Below, piece after piece: positions 8,911-16,713 of a stretch of 64,000 bases of DNA. The position numbers and the translations under genes are program-made. The DNA comes from CAZAPO01 sp044841755 (lineage in GTDB: Bacteria; Bacteroidota; Bacteroidia; Flavobacteriales; Flavobacteriaceae). The notes under the pieces were generated by a model, which was given only the letters and a program-made list of their open reading frames with translations, searched no databases and was not told the DNA's origin. The stretch is taken from contig JAXOFM010000001.1 of NCBI GenBank assembly GCA_044841755.1, positions 434,001-498,000 on the forward strand, in the 5' to 3' direction. Position 1 is the first letter of the stretch. Each line of letters starts with the position of its first letter.

Positions 8911-9333
8911 TTGACCATTCAAGAAATACAAAACGAAATTGTTGACGAGTTCTCGATGTTTGATGACTGGATGCAACGTTATGAATATATGATAGAGCTT
9001 GGTAAGTCTTTACCACTCATTGACGACCAATTCAAAACTGACGACTATATTATTAAAGGCTGTCAGAGTAAAGTTTGGGTTCATGCCAATATGGAAGATG
9101 ATAAAGTTGTTTTCACGGCAGATAGCGATGCTATTATTACCAAAGGAATTATTGCGATTCTAATAAGAGCATTCTCTAATAGAACTCCAAAAGAAATAAT
9201 TGATGCAGATACCAGTTTTATTGATGAAATTGGTTTAAAAGAACATTTATCCCCTACAAGAGCCAATGGCCTTGTAAGTATGATAAAACAATTAAAAATG
9301 TACGCTATTGCGTATCAAACTCAAGTAAACTAA
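8911..9333 (+). CDS. sufE: Sulfur acceptor SufE
   Basis: SufE accepts persulfide sulfur from SufS and passes it to the SufBCD scaffold. I chose the TTG at 8911 (140 residues). It places the active cysteine at position 51 in IIKGCQSKVW, the same number as in E. coli SufE, and the upstream TTG at 8890 lies inside the promoter box. The N-terminal EIQNEIVDEFSMFDDWMQRY block is typical of the Bacteroidota version. The stop overlaps the ATG of the DUF59 gene by one base (TAATG), which suggests translational coupling. No ATG is available, so initiation at TTG is real or the start is slightly further down. Confidence 0.93.
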   Translation: MTIQEIQNEIVDEFSMFDDWMQRYEYMIELGKSLPLIDDQFKTDDYIIKGCQSKVWVHANMEDDKVVFTADSDAIITKGIIAILIRAFSNRTPKEIIDADTSFIDEIGLKEHLSPTRANGLVSMIKQLKMYAIAYQTQVN

Positions 9334-9659
9334 TGGCTACTAAAGAAATAGACACAAATGCATTAGGCGAAAAAATAGTACGTGTTATAAAAACAATTTT
9401 CGATCCAGAAATTCCTGTTGACATTTATGAATTGGGATTAATATATGATGTATTTGTAAATGAAGATATGGACGTAAAAATCCTTATGACGCTTACTACA
9501 CCAAACTGTCCAGTAGCAGAAACCCTTCCTCTAGAAGTAGAAGAAAAGATACGATCTATTGACGAAGTCAAAAGTGCAGAGGTAGAGATTACTTTTGACC
9601 CTCCATGGAATCAGGATTTGATGAGTGAAGAAGCGAAACTGGCTTTAGGAATGCTATAA
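9333..9659 (+). CDS. DUF59/MIP18 family Fe-S assembly protein (SufT-like)
   Basis: The 108-residue protein is a single DUF59 domain: EKIVRVIKTIFDPEIPVDIYELGLIYDV, a LTTPNCPVAETLP motif with the conserved cysteine at about residue 56, and the VEITFDPPWNQDLMSEEA segment. DUF59 proteins include SufT and eukaryotic CIA2, which help iron-sulfur cluster maturation or delivery to apoproteins. Overlap with sufE by one base and the suf context support that role. It is followed after 9 bases by HMG-CoA synthase, so the operon continues. Confidence 0.92.
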   Translation: MATKEIDTNALGEKIVRVIKTIFDPEIPVDIYELGLIYDVFVNEDMDVKILMTLTTPNCPVAETLPLEVEEKIRSIDEVKSAEVEITFDPPWNQDLMSEEAKLALGML

Positions 9660-9668
9660 AATTAAAGT

Positions 9669-11108
9669 ATGAAAAAGATTGGTATTGATGCTATATCGTT
9701 TTATGTTCCAACACTTAAAGTTGAGATGCAGGACTTGGCTGAACGTAGAAATATTCCGTACGAAAAACTAAATAGAGGCCTCGGTCTACAATCAATGGCA
9801 GTTCCAGATGTAAACGAAGATGCTGCTAGTTTTGCTGCTAATGCATTATTAAGATTATTCGAGGATAACAATCTTGATCCAAGGGAAATAGGGAGAATCT
9901 ACTTAGGAACCGAAAGCGCCGTTGATGGATCGAAACCTACTGCAACTTATGCCATAGAAACTGTTGAAGAAAAGCTTTCATCAACTTATGGAGAACGTTG
10001 TTTTAAAAACTGCGACGTTGTCGATATGACCTTTGCTTGTATTGGAGCTGTGGATGCACTGCATAACAGCATGGATTGGGTTAGAGGCAATGAAAACAGA
10101 AAAGCTATAGTTATAGCTTCTGATCTTTCAAAGTATGAACTACTTTCAACAGGTGAATATACGCAAGGTGCTGGAGCGGTTGCAGTTCTTATTACTCATA
10201 ATCCGTCAATTGTAGCAATTGATGATGTTTGGGGCGTAGCAACTAAAAGTGAAGGCGACTTCTTCAAACCTCGTCGTATCTTTAGAAAATCTGCTATTTT
10301 AAAGGAAGTTGTAGCTAAACTAAACCTAAATTATTCAGATGAAGAATTAGATGAAATCTTTAGTGATTCAGAATCTGAGTTCTGGAGCGATCCTAATCAT
10401 GCAGTAGAAGTTTTCAGAGAGGAACCTGTTTTTGATGGTCAGTTTTCTAATCAATGTTACAGCGACCGAATTACAGAAGCTTTTGATCATTTTAATAGCC
10501 AAAAAACTACTGATTTCGTAACCGACTGGAATAATTTTGTTTTCCACTTACCTTATGCTTATCACGGAAGACGAATTGTATTTGATAATTGGTTGAATTG
10601 GATAAAGAGTAATGGACAATATGATGGGTTAATAGAAGAAGTTGGTGCTTTTGATGAGGAAAATAAGAAAGATTGGCTAAAGCGTGCTTCAAAGTCAAAC
10701 CTTTATAGAAACTTTGTAACTTCAAAGATTGCTGCTGGTGAAAAAGCTTCTTCATTAATTGGAAACATGTACACTGCTTCAATTTTTATGTCATTACTAA
10801 GCTTGTTATGTGATGCACATCTAAACGATCTAGAAATTGAAAACAATACTATTGGCTTTATAGCCTACGGAAGTGGTTCAAAATCAAAAGTTTTTCAAGG
10901 TACCGTTCAAGAGAATTGGAAAGGCAAAGTTAAGGGCATTGAATTATTTGAAAATTTGGCATCAAGAACTTCCATTGATATTGACACTTACGAGCAATTA
11001 CATAAATCGCAATTAGTAAAACCTATTTCTAACGGTGTAAAGATTACAATGACACACGTTGAAAATGGAGAAACCAATAAAGGACTAAGGCGTTACTCAA
11101 TTAACTAA
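9669..11108 (+). CDS. Hydroxymethylglutaryl-CoA synthase
   Basis: This enzyme condenses acetyl-CoA with acetoacetyl-CoA to HMG-CoA, the entry to the mevalonate route to isoprenoids. The 479-residue protein has the thiolase-like fold with the catalytic triad visible: E82 in LGTESAVDGSK, C124 in DMTFACIGAVDALH, and H293 in FVFHLPYAYHGRR. The length is closer to eukaryotic-type HMG-CoA synthases than to the roughly 390-residue form of Gram-positive bacteria. It lies 9 bases after the DUF59 gene and its stop overlaps the DUF2480 start by one base, so it seems embedded in the sufE operon. Other mevalonate genes are not in the window. Confidence 0.92.
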   Translation: MKKIGIDAISFYVPTLKVEMQDLAERRNIPYEKLNRGLGLQSMAVPDVNEDAASFAANALLRLFEDNNLDPREIGRIYLGTESAVDGSKPTATYAIETVEEKLSSTYGERCFKNCDVVDMTFACIGAVDALHNSMDWVRGNENRKAIVIASDLSKYELLSTGEYTQGAGAVAVLITHNPSIVAIDDVWGVATKSEGDFFKPRRIFRKSAILKEVVAKLNLNYSDEELDEIFSDSESEFWSDPNHAVEVFREEPVFDGQFSNQCYSDRITEAFDHFNSQKTTDFVTDWNNFVFHLPYAYHGRRIVFDNWLNWIKSNGQYDGLIEEVGAFDEENKKDWLKRASKSNLYRNFVTSKIAAGEKASSLIGNMYTASIFMSLLSLLCDAHLNDLEIENNTIGFIAYGSGSKSKVFQGTVQENWKGKVKGIELFENLASRTSIDIDTYEQLHKSQLVKPISNGVKITMTHVENGETNKGLRRYSIN

Positions 11109-11620
11109 TGGCTGATGAGATTGTAAATAGAGTTGCGAATAGTAGCCTAATGGTATTTGACCTTGAAGACCATTACCCAAGTGGTCAACGAATTCTTTTT
11201 GATATTAAGGATTGGCTTTATGAAGGTTTCGTGTTGCGTGAGAAAGAATTTCGCCAAGCTGTGAAAGCGCATGATTGGTCGCAATATCAAGATGCTTATG
11301 TTGCTTTAACTTGCACTACAGATGCCATTGTTCCCGCCTGGGCTTACATGCTCCTTTCTTCAAGTTTAGAACCTTATGCTAATACTATTATTAAAGGTGA
11401 TCTTGAACAATTAGAGTCATCTATTTACCAAGAACTAATTACAGCCATTGATTTAGAATCATATAAAGACAAGCCAGTAATCATTAAAGGTTGTTCAAAT
11501 AAACCTGTACCTACTAATGCATATTTGATGATGATAAACAGACTTCAAAAAGTTGCAAAGTCTGTAATGTATGGTGAAGCTTGCTCTTCAGTTCCTTTAT
11601 ATAAAAGATCAAAAAATTAA
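11108..11620 (+). CDS. DUF2480 family protein
   Basis: The 170-residue cytoplasmic protein matches DUF2480, a family of unknown function found mainly in Bacteroidota. Recognisable segments are FDLEDHYPSGQRILFDIKDW, the KAHDWSQYQDAYVALTCTTD block with VPAWAYMLL, and a C-terminal pair of cysteine motifs (IIKGCSNKPVP and GEACSSVPLYKR). The three conserved-looking cysteines would fit a metal or cluster site, but this is inference. Its start overlaps the HMG-CoA synthase stop (TAATG), so the two are coupled. The end of the gene is clean, with DUF3078 starting 38 bases later. Confidence 0.85.
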   Translation: MADEIVNRVANSSLMVFDLEDHYPSGQRILFDIKDWLYEGFVLREKEFRQAVKAHDWSQYQDAYVALTCTTDAIVPAWAYMLLSSSLEPYANTIIKGDLEQLESSIYQELITAIDLESYKDKPVIIKGCSNKPVPTNAYLMMINRLQKVAKSVMYGEACSSVPLYKRSKN

Positions 11621-11657
11621 AACATCTAACTTTTGTCAAACTTTAAATAAAACAATT

Positions 11658-12506
11658 ATGAAAAGAAAATTAATTTTATTAGCTGCAATTTTAGGTTTAA
11701 CAGTTGCCAACGCACAAGAAACCGCCGAAGAAGGACCTAAAGATGGGTGGACAAAAACAGGAACCATTTCTTTCTTACTTAATCAATCTGCTTTTGACAA
11801 TTGGATTGCGGGAGGTGAAAGTAATATTTCTGGGACTTTAGGCATCAATTACGACTTCAACCTGTTAAAAGGTGACTGGACTTGGGATAATAAGCTTATT
11901 GCTGCTTTCGGATTAACAAAAATTGAAGGAGAAGATACTCAGAAGTCTGATGATAGATTAGAGTGGAATTCGCTTTTAGGCCGTAAAGCTTCTGGTAATT
12001 GGTATTACTCTGGTTTTCTAAACTTTAAGACTCAGTTTGCCGATGATCTAGACAGTGATACTGACGGACCAACAAAATTCCTTTCTCCAGCTTACTTGCA
12101 AATTGGTCCAGGTATGCTTTGGAAGAAGAGTGACAATCTAAAAGTAAATATTGCTCCTGCTACCTCAAGGATAATCATTGTTGACAAGGAATTAACCTTA
12201 CCTAATAAAGCTTATTTTGGTGTGGAAGAAGGAAAAAGTACACGTTATGAATTAGGGGCCTCAATAAGTGGTTATGCCAAGTTCAACCTTATGGAAAATG
12301 TTTCAATGGAGAACATTTTAAACTTATACTCAAACTATCTAGAAGATCCACAAAATATTGACCTTGATTATACAATGAATCTGGTAATGACCATCAATAA
12401 GTATTTGTCGGCGAATTTAGCCTTCCAGACCATTTATGATGATAATGCTTTTAAAGGGTTTCAAACCAGAGAAGTATTTGGTTTAGGAGTTAACTATAAT
12501 TTCTAA
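11658..12506 (+). CDS. DUF3078 outer-membrane beta-barrel protein
   Basis: From the ATG at 11658 the protein has 282 residues and a Sec signal peptide (MKRKLILLAAILGLTVANAQ, cleavage after ANA). Longer in-frame starts at 11571 run into the DUF2480 gene and destroy the signal. The mature part starts with WTKTGTISFLLNQSAFDNW and WIAGGESNIS, typical of DUF3078, followed by alternating aromatic beta strands and a C-terminal FGLGVNYNF that resembles a barrel-closing strand. The function is unknown; an outer-membrane barrel is inferred. A near-consensus promoter (TAACTTTTG at 11627-11635) lies just upstream, so it may also be transcribed alone. Confidence 0.85.
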   Translation: MKRKLILLAAILGLTVANAQETAEEGPKDGWTKTGTISFLLNQSAFDNWIAGGESNISGTLGINYDFNLLKGDWTWDNKLIAAFGLTKIEGEDTQKSDDRLEWNSLLGRKASGNWYYSGFLNFKTQFADDLDSDTDGPTKFLSPAYLQIGPGMLWKKSDNLKVNIAPATSRIIIVDKELTLPNKAYFGVEEGKSTRYELGASISGYAKFNLMENVSMENILNLYSNYLEDPQNIDLDYTMNLVMTINKYLSANLAFQTIYDDNAFKGFQTREVFGLGVNYNF

Positions 12507-12526
12507 TCACGAAAACATAAAATTGG

Positions 12527-12553
12527 AAAGCACCTTATCAGGTGCTTTTTTTT
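12527..12553 (+). terminator. Terminator after the DUF3078 gene
   Basis: The inverted repeat AAAGCACC / GGTGCTTT with a six-base loop is followed by eight or more T residues. It ends at the hflX stop on the opposite strand; the T run favours plus-strand use. Confidence 0.85.
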
Positions 12554-13766
12554 ATGCTTCAAATTCGTCATAATCTGGATACAGAAAATGATTATATGGG
12601 AAACGTGTTATGTGAATCTTTCTAACCTCATCATAAACACGCTTTCTAAATTCTTCAAGATTTTCTTTATTCAATGCAGAAATGAAAAGTGCATTTCCTC
12701 CAAGGCTGGACATCCAGGTCTTCTTCCATTCTTCAAGAGAGTAATTAGCTTTTGTTCTTACTGCTATTAAATCTGTATCATCAAAAGGTTCAGGTTCATA
12801 GGCATCAATCTTATTAAACACCATAAGGGTTGGTTTATCTGCGCTTTCTATTTCTCCCAATATTTGATTTACAGATTCTATATGTTCCTCAAAATTTGGA
12901 TGCGAAATATCAACTACATGCAATAAAAGATCTGCTTCTCGCACCTCATCCAAAGTACTTTTAAATGACTCTACTAATTGCGTAGGAAGCTTTCTTATAA
13001 ATCCAACTGTATCACTTAACAAGAAAGGTAAATTCTTTACAACCACTTTTCTAACAGTAGTATCAAGTGTTGCAAACAACTTGTTTTCAGCAAATACTTG
13101 CGACTTACTAATAGTATTCATCAATGTAGATTTACCAACGTTGGTATAACCAACCAAAGCAACACGTACCATCTTACCACGATTGCTACGCTGAACAGCC
13201 ATTTGCTTATCTATCTTCTTGATCTTAGCTTTTAATAAACTAATCTTATCTCTTACAATACGTCTATCTGTTTCTATTTCCGTTTCTCCAGGACCACGCA
13301 TTCCAATACCGCCTTTTTGACGCTCGAGGTGTGTCCACATTCCCTTTAATCTAGGAAGTAAGTATTCACATTGCGCCAGTTCAACCTGAGTTCTGGCATA
13401 ACTGGTTTGAGCTCTTTGGGCAAAAATATCTAAGATCAAATTGGTTCTATCAAGAACTTTACAATTAAGGATCTTACTTATATTACGCTCTTGAGCTGGA
13501 GATAATTCGTCATCAAAAATGGCCGTACCAACTTCATTTTCTTTAATAAAATGCTGTACATCTTCCATTTTCCCAGTACCAATAAAGGTCTTTGGATTAG
13601 GCATATCCATTTTTTGAGTAAAACGCTTTACAACTTCTCCTCCTGCAGTATAAGTCAAGAATTCTAGTTCATCTAAATACTCTTTAGATTGCTCTTCATT
13701 CTGGTCTTTAGTGATAATACCTATCAGAACCGCTTTTTCTAATGCTATGTCTTTCTTTTCTATCAT
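12552..13766 (-). CDS. hflX: GTPase HflX
   Basis: HflX is a ribosome-associated GTPase that can split stalled or hibernating 70S ribosomes under stress. From the ATG at 13766 the protein has 404 residues. It has the N-terminal HflX domain (TFIGTGKMEDV, DDELSPAQERN), the coiled linker with RGPGETEIETDRR, and a G domain with G1 GYTNVGKST at residues 206-214, G3 DTVGFIRKLP and G4 FNKID. I prefer this start over the in-frame one at 13781 because that one lies inside a good -7 promoter box. It stands alone between a convergent DUF3078 gene and a divergent nuclease gene. Confidence 0.95.
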   Translation of the reverse strand: MIEKKDIALEKAVLIGIITKDQNEEQSKEYLDELEFLTYTAGGEVVKRFTQKMDMPNPKTFIGTGKMEDVQHFIKENEVGTAIFDDELSPAQERNISKILNCKVLDRTNLILDIFAQRAQTSYARTQVELAQCEYLLPRLKGMWTHLERQKGGIGMRGPGETEIETDRRIVRDKISLLKAKIKKIDKQMAVQRSNRGKMVRVALVGYTNVGKSTLMNTISKSQVFAENKLFATLDTTVRKVVVKNLPFLLSDTVGFIRKLPTQLVESFKSTLDEVREADLLLHVVDISHPNFEEHIESVNQILGEIESADKPTLMVFNKIDAYEPEPFDDTDLIAVRTKANYSLEEWKKTWMSSLGGNALFISALNKENLEEFRKRVYDEVRKIHITRFPYNHFLYPDYDEFEA

Positions 13767-13778
13767 AAAATTAAGGTG

Positions 13779-13786
13779 CAAAGTTA
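13779..13786 (-). promoter_or_regulatory. Probable sigma-A -7 box for hflX
   Basis: On the minus strand TAACTTTG followed by C matches TAnnTTTG. It lies 12 bases upstream of the chosen ATG at 13766, giving a very short leader. Confidence 0.5.
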
Positions 13787-13869
13787 CAAATTGAAATGCA
13801 GATAGTTAGACGTAATGCTAATTAGATTTACTATTTTAGGCTTCAGAATAAATTCTTATCTGTAGCAAA

Positions 13870-14814
13870 TTGAGCAAATCATATTTTACTATCGCCTTTT
13901 ACAATTTGGAAAACCTCTTTGATACATTTGATGACAAATACACTCATGATGATGATTTTTTGCCAAATTCTGCCAAACGATGGACAGAAAAAAGGTATCG
14001 TAAAAAAACTCGGAAGCTTGGTCATGTAATTTCAAGAATTGGCAGAAAAACTACCAATACTCATCCAGCAATAGTAGGTCTAGCTGAAGTAGAAAACAAA
14101 TTGGTTATTGACGATTTGTTAAATTCTAAACATCTTAAAGACAAGCCATACGATTATGTTCATTACGATTCGCCTGACGAACGAGGAATAGACGTTGCAA
14201 TGATCTATGATACGACTGTTTTTGAAGTGGTTAGCTCGGAAGTATTTCCTTTAGACTTAATTGATGAAAACGGGAATAGAGATTATACAAGGGATATCCT
14301 GATGGTTGAAGGAAAACTAAATGATGAAACCATCTATATTCTTGTAAACCACTGGCCCTCAAGAAGAGGTGGTGTTGAAGAAAGCGAACCAGCTCGCATG
14401 ATCGCATCTGATAAGGCTCTTGAAATTACCAAAGGAATTAAAGAAAATAACCCAACTGCAAAAATAATGGTGATGGGTGATTTTAATGATGGCCCATTAA
14501 ACAAAAGTATTAAACGGCTTGTAAATGGTGATTACATATATAATCCTATGGAAAAACTTAAATCACTTAGCAGAGGTAGCTTAAGTCATAAACGTCAATG
14601 GAACCTATTTGACCAAATATTATTCACTACCAACTTCTTTGAATACAAAAAAGGAACTCATAGCTTTTCAAAAGCTGATATTTTTGATCGAGAGTTTTTA
14701 AGACAATTTAGAGGCAAGTACAGAGGCAATCCGTTTAGAACTTTTGTTGGAAGAAGATACAAAGGAGGATTTAGTGATCACTTCCCTGTGTATATTCATT
14801 TAAAACGCTCTTAG
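13870..14814 (+). CDS. Endonuclease/exonuclease/phosphatase family protein, no signal peptide
   Basis: The 314-residue protein has a DNase I-like fold with the expected motifs in order: AFYNLENLFDT near the N-terminus, VGLAEVENK, RGIDVAMIYD, NHWPSRRGG, GDFNDGP and GFSDHFPVYIH. The Glu, Asp, Asn and His residues of these motifs form the metal and catalytic site. Start is a TTG at 13870; no ATG is available between an upstream stop and the first conserved motif, and no signal peptide is present. It is a paralog of the secreted nuclease at 19604-20656 with the same motif order. Substrate could be DNA, RNA or a phosphodiester. Its 3' end overlaps the next minus-strand gene by four bases. Confidence 0.88.
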   Translation: MSKSYFTIAFYNLENLFDTFDDKYTHDDDFLPNSAKRWTEKRYRKKTRKLGHVISRIGRKTTNTHPAIVGLAEVENKLVIDDLLNSKHLKDKPYDYVHYDSPDERGIDVAMIYDTTVFEVVSSEVFPLDLIDENGNRDYTRDILMVEGKLNDETIYILVNHWPSRRGGVEESEPARMIASDKALEITKGIKENNPTAKIMVMGDFNDGPLNKSIKRLVNGDYIYNPMEKLKSLSRGSLSHKRQWNLFDQILFTTNFFEYKKGTHSFSKADIFDREFLRQFRGKYRGNPFRTFVGRRYKGGFSDHFPVYIHLKRS

Positions 14815-15188
14815 GTCTTTTGTAAGAGAACTATAGAAAGTGCTATACATGCAAAAGGAAGTAACCACAACAACCAAATATTATATTCTTGTACATTCTT
14901 TTTAGAACGTTTAGCATTTAGTACGTTTCTTTTCTTGCCAGAAAATCCCATCCAGTTTTTAAAGTAGATGAAAATTGAAGCTATAATAAAGAGTGTCCAT
15001 GCTTTTTCAGAAGACATGGTATCTAATTTCATCTGCTTAAAAAAAGCGCCAAAGAAAACACCTAACAATAGTAATAGTGAAATCTGTAAAAATGAAATGT
15101 AGAAAATAGTCACGCTACTTGCCTTTTGCTTAAGCTTAGGCTTGTAGTGGTTAAAAACACTTAGTGCAAACTGATCAAAAACTGTCAT
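14811..15188 (-). CDS. Small membrane protein of unknown function
   Basis: The 125-residue protein has about three hydrophobic segments (residues about 26-47, 64-80 and 103-122) separated by basic loops such as GKKRNVLNAKRSKKN. I do not recognise a family. It lies convergent with the nuclease gene (four-base overlap). Upstream on its own strand is the terminator that ends the DUF5689 gene, so it is probably transcribed separately. A role in the nearby nuclease and TonB locus is possible but has no direct support. Confidence 0.65.
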   Translation of the reverse strand: MTVFDQFALSVFNHYKPKLKQKASSVTIFYISFLQISLLLLLGVFFGAFFKQMKLDTMSSEKAWTLFIIASIFIYFKNWMGFSGKKRNVLNAKRSKKNVQEYNIWLLWLLPFACIALSIVLLQKT

Positions 15189-15203
15189 AAGTACAATAAT
15201 AGT

Positions 15204-15250
15204 AAAACCTGCTGAACTTTAAATAATTAAAGCACACAGCAGGTTTTTTA
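15204..15250 (-). terminator. Probable terminator after the DUF5689 gene
   Basis: An 11-bp inverted repeat (AAAACCTGCTG / CAGCAGGTTTT) encloses a second small hairpin (CTTTAA / TTAAAG). It lies 20 bases downstream of the minus-strand DUF5689 stop. T runs occur on both strands, so it may act in both directions. Confidence 0.7.
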
Positions 15251-15269
15251 TTCTTTTAAAAAATGTTCT

Positions 15270-16673
15270 CTAGTTTGTTCCTAAAACTCTAAAGTCATCA
15301 ACAAAATATGCTCCATCTAAAGTTGTATCATTACCAGAACCAACAAACTTAAATGCAACATATAATGTTCCTGAGTATCCAGAAATATCAATTAGTCCAG
15401 AATCCTTAAATGCGTACCAAGAATCATTAATGTTAGCTAGATTTGCTTCAATTGGAATCCAAGTAGCTGCTAAAACATTACTTCCATCATAATCTGTAGA
15501 AACAAAAACTTCCAAAGTATTATCAACCGAATCAAGATGGTGCTGTGCAGTTTTAAAGTTTAAGAATTCATTGTCCTGTGCATCCATATCAATACCTGGA
15601 GATACTAACCACCCAATATTTACATCATCGTTTGTTCTAAAACCACTAAACTCTGTATAACCATTTCCACTAAAAACTTGCTCTGTCCAAAGTTCTCCTC
15701 CTTCTTCAGCAAAATTGGTCCAGTCTGTAATATCAAGATTTGTATTGTCGATTGCTTCTTGGAAATCTTCTTCAAAAATGGTTGTAAAGTCATTAATATC
15801 TAATGGCTCGCACTTTGAATCTGCAAGATTAACATCTTCAATACTATTTAATACCAAAACAGTATTACTTCCATTAAAGGTCTTATTAATCACACCTGAA
15901 ATTGTTCCTCCAGAACTAGTTGGAAGCGGTGTATTCTTAAAACTTGCAAATGCACTTGTTTCCATTGGGAAATAAGTGTAGTCAAATCCATCACAACCTT
16001 CTATTAATCTAGAAGTATCAAAATCGTCATTTGGATCTACATATGATTCTCCTGCAAGATCATTTGGAAATTGTACATTTTCAAACATAATGTACATCCC
16101 AATATGAGCATCGTTTATATCTGAAAGTTTTAGAGTCATCGGTACTAATGTCTCTGTAACTTCTGATCTAAAAATGTGATTAGGTATTTGATTAGCAGTA
16201 AGCTCATCTACTTCATCTCCATCTTCATTAATTTGTCCTCCAATAGTGATAACATCATCTCCAGATCTAGTTTCACCTATGTATAACCCTTGAAGCTTAA
16301 TATAAACCTCTCTACCAACATTAAATTGGTTATAAGAGTCAACTTGATTTAAAACTACTTTCATTCCAGCAGTTGGGTTAGAAGGATTGTCTTGAATGAA
16401 AAATTCCTTATAGAAATTCCCTGTAGCATCTGATGAAGTTACATAACCCTTCACATATATGTCCGACAAAATTGGAGTAACTTGACCAAAGGCAAACTGA
16501 TTTTTTAAATCGGCGATAGAAATTGGTGTAGCACTGCTATTTAATAAATCGTTCAACATTTGATTCTCTTCATTCCCTAAGGATTCTGGAATTGTAAAAT
16601 CGTCATCTTGTACACAAGACACCATAGCAACACTTATAATTGTTGCAAGAGTCAAAACAAAAACTCTTTTCAT
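15270..16673 (-). CDS. DUF5689 lipoprotein with C-terminal choice-of-anchor J-like domain
   Basis: From the ATG at 16673 the protein has 467 residues and a lipoprotein signal ending in VAMVSC (cysteine at about residue 20). In-frame starts at 16703 and 16733 add residues that break the signal. The first half matches DUF5689: SIADLKNQFA, a DIYVKGYVTSSDATGNFYKE core and VGREVYIKLQGLYIG, an OB-like nucleic-acid-binding type of fold. The C-terminal 170 residues form a jelly-roll domain (GWLVSPGIDMDAQDNEF, DGAYFVDDFRVLG), as in choice-of-anchor J proteins. It is encoded 40 bases after the TonB receptor gene and is probably its surface partner. Confidence 0.85.
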   Translation of the reverse strand: MKRVFVLTLATIISVAMVSCVQDDDFTIPESLGNEENQMLNDLLNSSATPISIADLKNQFAFGQVTPILSDIYVKGYVTSSDATGNFYKEFFIQDNPSNPTAGMKVVLNQVDSYNQFNVGREVYIKLQGLYIGETRSGDDVITIGGQINEDGDEVDELTANQIPNHIFRSEVTETLVPMTLKLSDINDAHIGMYIMFENVQFPNDLAGESYVDPNDDFDTSRLIEGCDGFDYTYFPMETSAFASFKNTPLPTSSGGTISGVINKTFNGSNTVLVLNSIEDVNLADSKCEPLDINDFTTIFEEDFQEAIDNTNLDITDWTNFAEEGGELWTEQVFSGNGYTEFSGFRTNDDVNIGWLVSPGIDMDAQDNEFLNFKTAQHHLDSVDNTLEVFVSTDYDGSNVLAATWIPIEANLANINDSWYAFKDSGLIDISGYSGTLYVAFKFVGSGNDTTLDGAYFVDDFRVLGTN

Positions 16674-16713
16674 TTTTATAGTATTTAATATTATATTTTT
16701 CATAATTATTTTT

